Shown here: positions 42,472 to 47,219 of the stretch, in pieces
How positions within the stretch are numbered: the first letter of the stretch is position 1
Layout of the letters: the number at the start of each line of letters is the position of its first letter
Origin: a virus
Direction: 5' to 3' (one strand)
Length of the DNA: 47,219 bases
Virus record (IMG/VR): IMGVR_UViG_3300012228_000005
Location: 1-47,219 of that record
The notes under the pieces: generated by a model
Database searches by the model: none
What the model was told of the DNA's origin: nothing
The model's input: the letters and a program-made list of their open reading frames with translations, nothing else
Position numbers and translations under genes: made by a program

Positions 42472-42969
42472 ATGGGACGTCGTTACACCACCATCATCTC
42501 GCAGGTCACGTTGCCGGCGACCAACGCCTTCGACGTCTTCGAGCTGACCACGCCCGCGACGTGCATCACGAAGATCAAGGAAGTGGTGATCGGGATCGAC
42601 GGAGTGGCGGACTTCGGTGACACGAACGCGGGGGGCCTGGACGTGCGCTTCCTGCGGGGCACGGGCACGACCAACAACGGCTCCGGCGGCAGCACTCCCA
42701 CGCCTGCTCCGCATGAGACTGGCGACCCGGCGGCGGAGACCACGATCGAGGCGGCCAACACGACCGTGGACTCGACCGCGACCCTGACGACCCTGCGTGA
42801 GGAGCCCTTCAACATCCAGATTGGCTACCGCTACACGCCGCCCGAGGGCCTCGAGTTCGTGATGGCGCCCTCGGAGCGCTTCATCGTGCGGCTCCCGCGC
42901 AACAGCACGAACGAGCTGACGACCTGCCTGTACGCCTCGATCACGTTCGAAGAGATCGGCGGCGCGTAG
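42472..42969 (+). CDS. putative minor virion protein, 165 aa
   Basis: Good ribosome site (CAGGAGCCAC). Beta-rich with Thr/Asn/Gly-rich loops (RGTGTTNNGSGGSTPTPAP; ETTIEAANTTVDSTATLTTL) and C-terminal strands, resembling decoration or base proteins. Lies between two paralogous virion genes. No family recognised. Confidence 0.55.
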   Translation: MGRRYTTIISQVTLPATNAFDVFELTTPATCITKIKEVVIGIDGVADFGDTNAGGLDVRFLRGTGTTNNGSGGSTPTPAPHETGDPAAETTIEAANTTVDSTATLTTLREEPFNIQIGYRYTPPEGLEFVMAPSERFIVRLPRNSTNELTTCLYASITFEEIGGA

Positions 42970-42992
42970 GCCGCGAGGCGGGATAGCCGCCC

Positions 42993-44525
42993 GTGGTCGA
43001 GCAGATCGCGGTAGTCCACTTCGACGCCCCCCTCGCGACGGGGGACTTCGACATCACGGACCCGTCCATCACGGAGACGGTCAACCTCGCGCTCTTCATC
43101 TACTCAGGCACGACAGCTCTCGGGACTGACGCGGACGGGTGCATGCTCGGCATGGGCGCTTGCACGCCCAACGGCTCCGACTCGGGGCATCAGAACGCGA
43201 GCTATTGCACGCACGGCGACAACGCCTCGCTGAACGCGCCCGACTACGACACGCTGCGCGACACTGGCGACGCTTCTAGCCATTGCATCGTGGTTGTGAA
43301 CCAAGCCTTCACCATCGTGAGCAATGCGGCCTTCGTGAGCACGATGGCGGGCGGCGTAAAGATCAACTTCAACGTGGCCTCGGCTGCCGTCAAGGTGACG
43401 TGCATCCTCTTCGCGGGCTTCTCGGCCGGAGCGGTCGGATCCTTTTCAGGCGAAGGCCCGACAGCGGAGCTGGTCGGCATCTCGCCCCACTTCGCACCTG
43501 ACGTGCTGGCGCTATTCGGCGGTGGTGGGACGCTAAACACGGCCATCAACGACGCACAGGCCAACCTCGGCTTCGCGACCAGGGTGCAGGCTGCCGAGCG
43601 CTCGATGTTCGTCAACTTCGACCAGGTCGAGCCAACCGACATGGACGGCATCGTGTCGAGCGACGCCATGGCCACGGGGCACCAGAACCAGACCAGAGCG
43701 GTCGAGTACATGGACCTCGACTCGTGGAACTCGGACGGCTTCACCTGGCGCGGCGATCGTGTGGCCGGTCTCCCAAGCCCCTCCGCCATGTACTGCGCCC
43801 TGAAGGCTGCAAGCTCTCAGGTGAAGATCGCTTGCGCCGCCATGACGGTGGCGGGTGCCACGGGCCGGCAGGACTTCAACCCCTTCGGCTTCACCCCTGA
43901 CATCGTGGTCGGGATGCTGACGCCGCTGACGGCGCTCGACAGCTACACGAGCGGGGCGCTCGCGGGCGCGGCGGCTTTCTTCGTGACCGGGAAGTATGGC
44001 AGCCGGGCCGCCGCCATGCATGCCGAGAACGCGAAGAGCGGCACAGGCATCAGCTTCAACAACCGGAACCGCCAGGAGAACGTGGCGCTGCTCGGCTACA
44101 ACCACACCGGGACGGTGGTCCAGCGCGCGACCTGGGCGGGACCGAGCGGAAACGGAGGCTTCGCGCTCAACTTCTCGGTCGCAAGCCAGGCGGGCTACAT
44201 GGTGGCGCTCGGGATCCAACTCGCCCCGACCTCGCTGGTGGCCCCGCGCAGGCCCCAGGGATCGGCCAGGGCCAAGCAGCGCCGCTCGCCCCAGGCCAGG
44301 GCCGCCTTCACCCGGCGGGCCCGTGGGACCTTCCTGCGGCTCCTGCAGTGGTGGGAGGTGCAGCGCCGGGGCATGTTCGACCGCCTGCACCGGCGCTCGC
44401 TCCCGCCCAGGGCTGGCGTCGTGATCGAGCGCTTCGAGGGCGAGACCCGCGGTGACAACGCCTTCGCCGGGTCCCTGAAGGGCGCTGACGCCGGGGCTGG
44501 ATCCCAGGTCGGGGACACGGGATGA
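42993..44525 (+). CDS. virion protein of paralogous family, 510 aa
   Basis: Starts at GTG (MVEQIAVVHFDAPLATGDFD). Same layout as the 40694 protein: Ala/Gly/Thr-rich beta body (residues 1-410), basic linker, C-terminal module from about residue 449 (RLLQWWEVQRRGMFDRLH, IERFEG, NAFAGSLKGADAGAGS). A 16-nt stretch of the module, TGGGAGGTGCAGCGCC, is identical in both genes, so the tail is recently duplicated or under strong selection. It may be the anchor that joins different surface domains to the virion. Confidence 0.6.
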   Translation: MVEQIAVVHFDAPLATGDFDITDPSITETVNLALFIYSGTTALGTDADGCMLGMGACTPNGSDSGHQNASYCTHGDNASLNAPDYDTLRDTGDASSHCIVVVNQAFTIVSNAAFVSTMAGGVKINFNVASAAVKVTCILFAGFSAGAVGSFSGEGPTAELVGISPHFAPDVLALFGGGGTLNTAINDAQANLGFATRVQAAERSMFVNFDQVEPTDMDGIVSSDAMATGHQNQTRAVEYMDLDSWNSDGFTWRGDRVAGLPSPSAMYCALKAASSQVKIACAAMTVAGATGRQDFNPFGFTPDIVVGMLTPLTALDSYTSGALAGAAAFFVTGKYGSRAAAMHAENAKSGTGISFNNRNRQENVALLGYNHTGTVVQRATWAGPSGNGGFALNFSVASQAGYMVALGIQLAPTSLVAPRRPQGSARAKQRRSPQARAAFTRRARGTFLRLLQWWEVQRRGMFDRLHRRSLPPRAGVVIERFEGETRGDNAFAGSLKGADAGAGSQVGDTG

Positions 44526-44532
44526 TCGGGCC

Positions 44533-44952
44533 ATGAGCTCGCCGCGCGTCTACACGCACAAGGTCTTCGAGGGCGCGGACTGGCAGCCCCTGGACCTCTT
44601 CACCTACGGGGACGGGGAGCTCCCGATTCACTCGGAGATCACGGACATCGACATCCGGATCTTCAAGGGCAACGACCCGACCGTGATCCACGAGTTCCTG
44701 GCGCTCTCGCCCGGCAACGGCACGACAGGCCCCATCTTCAACACGCCCCTGCTCGATGCCGGGTGGAAGCAGGGCCCGCCGGGCTACAACTTCAAGCGGC
44801 GCATCCAGATGAGCGTGCTCGAGGCCGTGCCCATCGTGATCGAGCCCGGGCAGCGCTACCGCGTCGAGATCATCCTGAACGGCACGCCCGAGGGGCGCCT
44901 GATCTCGGTGCACGAGTACCTGGTGCGGGACTTGGCCAGCCTCCCGGAGTAG
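44533..44952 (+). CDS. hypothetical beta-rich protein, 139 aa
   Basis: MSSPRVYTHKVFEGADWQPL leads into strands (ITDIDIRIFKGNDPTVIHEF; RYRVEIILNGTPEGRL), consistent with a jelly-roll or Ig-like virion or decoration domain. No family recognised. It follows the paralogous virion genes and precedes the terminase module; its stop overlaps one GTAGGCTC motif. Confidence 0.55.
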   Translation: MSSPRVYTHKVFEGADWQPLDLFTYGDGELPIHSEITDIDIRIFKGNDPTVIHEFLALSPGNGTTGPIFNTPLLDAGWKQGPPGYNFKRRIQMSVLEAVPIVIEPGQRYRVEIILNGTPEGRLISVHEYLVRDLASLPE

Positions 44953-45065
44953 GCTCGGAGCCGGGCACCCGCGCGACCCCTGGCCTCACGTTCGTCTTGA
45001 TGGTTCATGTTTCCCCGGGCCGGCACGGGGAGCCGATCGGCGGGCGCCGGCACTTCTTCTCCCCC

Positions 45066-45758
45066 ATGCCCACGAAGAAGCAGAACCAGAAGCGCGACCA
45101 GCGCGGCCTCCAGCCGCCCAAGGAACCGGAGCTCGTCCCGAACGACGTCGCCCTCGAGCGGCGCAAGACGAAGAAGCTCGGGAGACCCCAGCGCAGCCAA
45201 GGCACCATTCCGACGCAGTACCAGCTCACGATGCTGGAGAAGGTGCTGGCGGGGGGCAACCACTTCCAGACCGCCTGCAAGGCGGCTGGCATCCCCTGGA
45301 AGGTCTTTGAGGGTTGGAAGGACATGGGGTATCGGGGAGACCCGCTCTACCAGCCGCTCCTCGAGGCGATCGACCGAGGCGAATCCGCCGCCGAGATGCT
45401 GGCGCTCGCGATCGTGGTGGAGTGCGCGCAAGGCTCGACCATCGAGCGCGAGATGAACGTGAAGGGCGGGAAGAACAACTCCAGGGGCTGGCACGAGAGC
45501 GAGACCACAAAGCAGAAGGACTGGCGCGCTGCAGCTTGGATCCTCGAGCACCGCTTCAGCGAGCGCTTCGCCAAGCTACGCAGGCTCCAGCATTCCGGTG
45601 GGCTGACACACCGCCAAGTCATCATCGTTCACAACGAGGACCCCAGCCTTGAGTTCACCGAGTGGGAAGAGAAGAAGGACGGAGACCCCGAGCTCGAGGC
45701 AGCTGACCCTCAAGCAGATGCAGACGCGGAGGGCGGAGAGCCGAGAGTTCCAGAGTGA
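45066..45758 (+). CDS. terS: terminase small subunit
   Basis: A 230-residue protein starting MPTKKQNQKRDQRG. A helix-turn-helix-like segment (YQLTMLEKVLAGGNHFQTAC, then KAAGIPWKVFEGWKDMG) is the DNA-recognition part typical of TerS, followed by helices for oligomerisation (SAAEMLALAIVVECAQGSTI; KDWRAAAWILEHRFSERFAK) and a very acidic C-terminal tail. TerS recognises the packaging site and loads TerL, whose gene follows after one small gene. The order supports the call; the pac/cos site was not located. Confidence 0.75.
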   Translation: MPTKKQNQKRDQRGLQPPKEPELVPNDVALERRKTKKLGRPQRSQGTIPTQYQLTMLEKVLAGGNHFQTACKAAGIPWKVFEGWKDMGYRGDPLYQPLLEAIDRGESAAEMLALAIVVECAQGSTIEREMNVKGGKNNSRGWHESETTKQKDWRAAAWILEHRFSERFAKLRRLQHSGGLTHRQVIIVHNEDPSLEFTEWEEKKDGDPELEAADPQADADAEGGEPRVPE

Positions 45759-45936
45759 CCGGGAGCTCGTGCACGGGCTCGAGCTTCTCGAGCTCGCCTT
45801 CCGCTGGGAGCAGGAGCTCCTCGAGGAATGTAGTGAGCGCGTGTACCAGCATGAGCGCGCGCTACTGCCAAGGCAGAGGGAAGCGGCTGAGAAGGTGATA
45901 GGCAGGCGCACCGCGGCCGAACACGGCGAGGAATGA
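45718..45936 (+). CDS. small helical protein between terS and terL, 72 aa
   Basis: From the ATG at 45718 (the frame is open to a TTG at 45649), overlapping terS by 41 bp. Almost wholly coiled-coil-like helix (LVHGLELLELAFRWEQELLE). Its stop overlaps the terL start (ATGA). Function unknown, but the overlaps on both sides suggest it belongs to the packaging unit. Confidence 0.5.
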   Translation: MQTRRAESREFQSDRELVHGLELLELAFRWEQELLEECSERVYQHERALLPRQREAAEKVIGRRTAAEHGEE

Positions 45937-47219
45937 AGGCCGCCCCGCCGCCCTCCGAGAGGTATCACGCGCACGGAGCAGCGGTGGTGCTGGCGAGTTG
46001 GCTGGAAGGGAAGGAGATCCCGCCCGAGGAGTGCATGATCGTCGGGCCCGCTGGATGCGTTGCCGGCGAGACGGAGCTCTGGGATCCGATCGCTGGCGAG
46101 GGCCGGCGCATCGACGAGCTTCAGCGTGCGCAAGAGCGACCGTGGGTGTCCACGCTTCACGGCCCGGTGCGCGCGCACGCGCCTTTTGTCAAGGGCTTCG
46201 CGAGGCTCTACCGCGTCGAGCTCGCCGGAGGCGCGTCTTGCCTGGCAACGGGCGACCACCTTTTCCTTTCCCGCGCGGGGTGGATCCGTACCGATTCGCT
46301 CTCGCCGGGCATGGAACTCCTGTCGTCGTCGCTCGAAGGTGCTCCCCGTTCGTCGAGAACAACCGCAGATTCGACAGCCGGTTGTCCCAGCTCTTGCCGT
46401 TCCGGTGATCGACGACCTCTCGTCGCGTCAGGAAGCGCCCGAGCTTCTTCTCCATCAGGAGCCGATGCTCGCGCACGTAGCCATGCCGATTTGCCTGAGG
46501 GTGGTCCGGCATCAGCACGAGCCAATAGCCGTCCTTGTCCTGCATGCGGCCTCCACGCCACGCCGGATTCAAATACCCAGCGACCGGCCGCGCCATCGGG
46601 TGTGCTCCAGGAGGCGCACGCCGCCAGCCTGGACGTGGGAGCGCGTGGCGCTCTACGTACTCACGGACGATCCGCTTGTTGGTCCCGACGCGACGGCCGA
46701 TCGCCTCCAGGGTGGCGCCTTCTCGCGCCATCCGCGCTACAAGCTCGTGATTACGCGCGCACGCGGCTGTTGCCCGAGGAGGCATCGGTCCTGTGGGACA
46801 GGGTACGGTCCGTCCGTTTCGAGCGCAACGACTTCTACTATGACCTCCACGTCCCGGGAGCCGAGCACTATCTTGGTGACGGCCTGTGGTCGCACAACAC
46901 CGGAAAGTCGTTAGGAGTTGGCTGTTTTCTCTGGGGCTTCCTCGATCGCTGGTCGAACGCGAAGGTGCTCGTGCTGCGCAAGACGCGCGTCTCGCTCAAC
47001 GACTCCTTCCTCGACACCTTCGAGACCGAGGTGCTCGGCTTCGGGCACTACGCCATCGGAGACCGCACGCGCGAGCACCGCTCGAGGTACGTGCACCAGG
47101 ACGGCGGCGAGCTCGTGCTGGGTGGCATGGACCAGGGCCGGCGGCTCTTCTCGACGCAGTACCACATCGTCTACGTCAACGAGATGACCGAGCTCACCGA
47201 AGCTGAGTGGATGTCGCTC
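45933..47219 (+). CDS. terL: terminase large subunit, N-terminal part with in-frame intein (continues at 1-1236)
   Basis: The frame is open from ATG 45933 to the window end and continues at position 1. The N-extein is 41 residues and ends GPAG; the C-extein begins TGKS at 46899. Joined, GPAGTGKS is a perfect Walker A P-loop. Next comes the ATPase core (VLVLRKTRVSLNDSFLDTF). Between lies the 281-residue intein. Without splicing the P-loop does not exist, so packaging ATPase activity must depend on intein removal. Precursor 799 residues, mature 518. Confidence 0.92.
   Translation, partial: MKAAPPPSERYHAHGAAVVLASWLEGKEIPPEECMIVGPAGCVAGETELWDPIAGEGRRIDELQRAQERPWVSTLHGPVRAHAPFVKGFARLYRVELAGGASCLATGDHLFLSRAGWIRTDSLSPGMELLSSSLEGAPRSSRTTADSTAGCPSSCRSGDRRPLVASGSARASSPSGADARARSHADLPEGGPASARANSRPCPACGLHATPDSNTQRPAAPSGVLQEAHAASLDVGARGALRTHGRSACWSRRDGRSPPGWRLLAPSALQARDYARTRLLPEEASVLWDRVRSVRFERNDFYYDLHVPGAEHYLGDGLWSHNTGKSLGVGCFLWGFLDRWSNAKVLVLRKTRVSLNDSFLDTFETEVLGFGHYAIGDRTREHRSRYVHQDGGELVLGGMDQGRRLFSTQYHIVYVNEMTELTEAEWMSL
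46056..46898 (+). other. intein in TerL Walker A motif
   Basis: 281 residues in frame with TerL. Block A: Cys1 in CVAGETELWDP. Block B: TGDH with Thr65 and His68 (CLATGDHLFLSRAGW). Block F: YYDLHVPGAEHYLGDG. Block G: SHN with penultimate His and final Asn, followed by Thr as the +1 extein nucleophile. All splicing residues are present, so it is probably active. Residues about 90-240 in the sense frame are Ser/Arg/Pro/Ala-rich and have no endonuclease motif; that DNA is the antisense HNH gene. The Hint parts alone (about 90 plus 40 residues) would be a normal mini-intein. Confidence 0.9.
46189..46785 (-). CDS. HNH homing endonuclease encoded antisense inside the TerL intein
   Basis: A 198-residue minus-strand protein. 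Residues 12-45 form a helix-turn-helix (LVARMAREGATLEAIGRRVG); then YLNPAWRGGR (71-80), GYVREHRLLMEKKLGRFL (102-119), VVDHRNGKSWDNRLSNL (124-140) and EH (148-149). This is the standard HNH_3-type homing nuclease layout, His127 and His149 being the likely catalytic/metal residues. The HNH core lies opposite intein residues 95-134. The last 40 residues (Arg/Gly/Lys-rich) lie antisense to intein block B and may be an added tail. Codons end mostly in G/C on this strand. No promoter was found. It could cut the intein-free terL allele; that is inference. Confidence 0.88.
   Translation of the reverse strand: MPPRATAACARNHELVARMAREGATLEAIGRRVGTNKRIVREYVERHALPRPGWRRAPPGAHPMARPVAGYLNPAWRGGRMQDKDGYWLVLMPDHPQANRHGYVREHRLLMEKKLGRFLTRREVVDHRNGKSWDNRLSNLRLFSTNGEHLRATTTGVPCPARANRYGSTPRGKGKGGRPLPGKTRLRRARRGRASRSP
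47097..47219. repeat. terminal direct repeat, right copy
   Basis: Identical to 1-123; see the left copy. The overlap allows the window to be closed into a circle with no frame change in terL. Confidence 0.95.

Noticed and set aside
46323-46776. An in-frame LAGLIDADG or HNH domain in the sense frame of the intein centre
   Set aside because: The sense translation is low-complexity Ser/Arg/Pro/Ala without any endonuclease motif; the motif-bearing protein is on the minus strand.

Overview
This window is the complete genome of a tailed bacteriophage, GC-rich and with almost all genes on the + strand. The first 123 bases (1-123) are repeated exactly as the last 123 (47097-47219), and the large terminase gene reads in frame across that join. 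The molecule is therefore circular or circularly permuted, about 47,096 bp unique, cut arbitrarily inside terL. The gene set (small and large terminase, portal, scaffold, capsid, a neck adaptor-like protein, a beta-propeller nozzle-like protein, a giant polyvalent protein, a beta-helix-like spike) and the lack of any tape measure, tail tube or sheath gene point to a short-tailed (podovirus-like) phage. I see no integrase, repressor, DNA or RNA polymerase, tRNA gene or CRISPR array. The host cannot be named; the base composition only says it is probably GC-rich.

Layout. 45066-47219 joined to 1-1236: terminase module. 1233-4515: small genes and one copy of a putative structured RNA. 4638-19012: head and neck module (portal, GroES-like co-chaperonin, scaffold, capsid, adaptor, nozzle, internal proteins). 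18987-26369: one 2460-residue polyvalent protein with ParB-like, ADP-ribosyltransferase-like, zinc-metallopeptidase-like and LPD38-like parts. 26369-28192: spike and two small membrane proteins that could serve in lysis. 28251-30696: RecE-like exonuclease, HNH endonuclease and RecT annealing protein. 30697-31435: non-coding, with the second copy of the putative RNA in inverted orientation. 31436-37003: small replication/recombination genes, RusA resolvase and a cytosine methyltransferase. 36989-37941: the only minus-strand gene pair outside the intein. 38041-40681: small proteins and lipoproteins. 40694-44952: a second virion-protein cluster with two paralogues sharing a C-terminal module. Genes are packed in long runs with ATGA/GTGA overlaps, implying translational coupling.

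The outstanding feature is in terL. Its P-loop is split by a 281-residue intein (46056-46898) with intact splicing blocks. The centre of the intein does not encode an endonuclease in the intein frame; a complete HNH homing-type endonuclease gene lies there on the opposite strand (46189-46785), and the sense frame stays open through it. A second HNH-like zinc protein is overprinted in the +1 frame of the polyvalent gene (19855-20250), where codon third-position GC visibly shifts from the host frame to the nested frame. A third HNH gene sits between recE and recT. All three HNH-type genes are placed so that the host gene is not interrupted. The second strong novelty is a ~360-375 nt non-coding element present twice in opposite orientations (2415-2790 and 31016-31376), with conserved blocks, a shared 7-bp stem and a hairpin at the same end.
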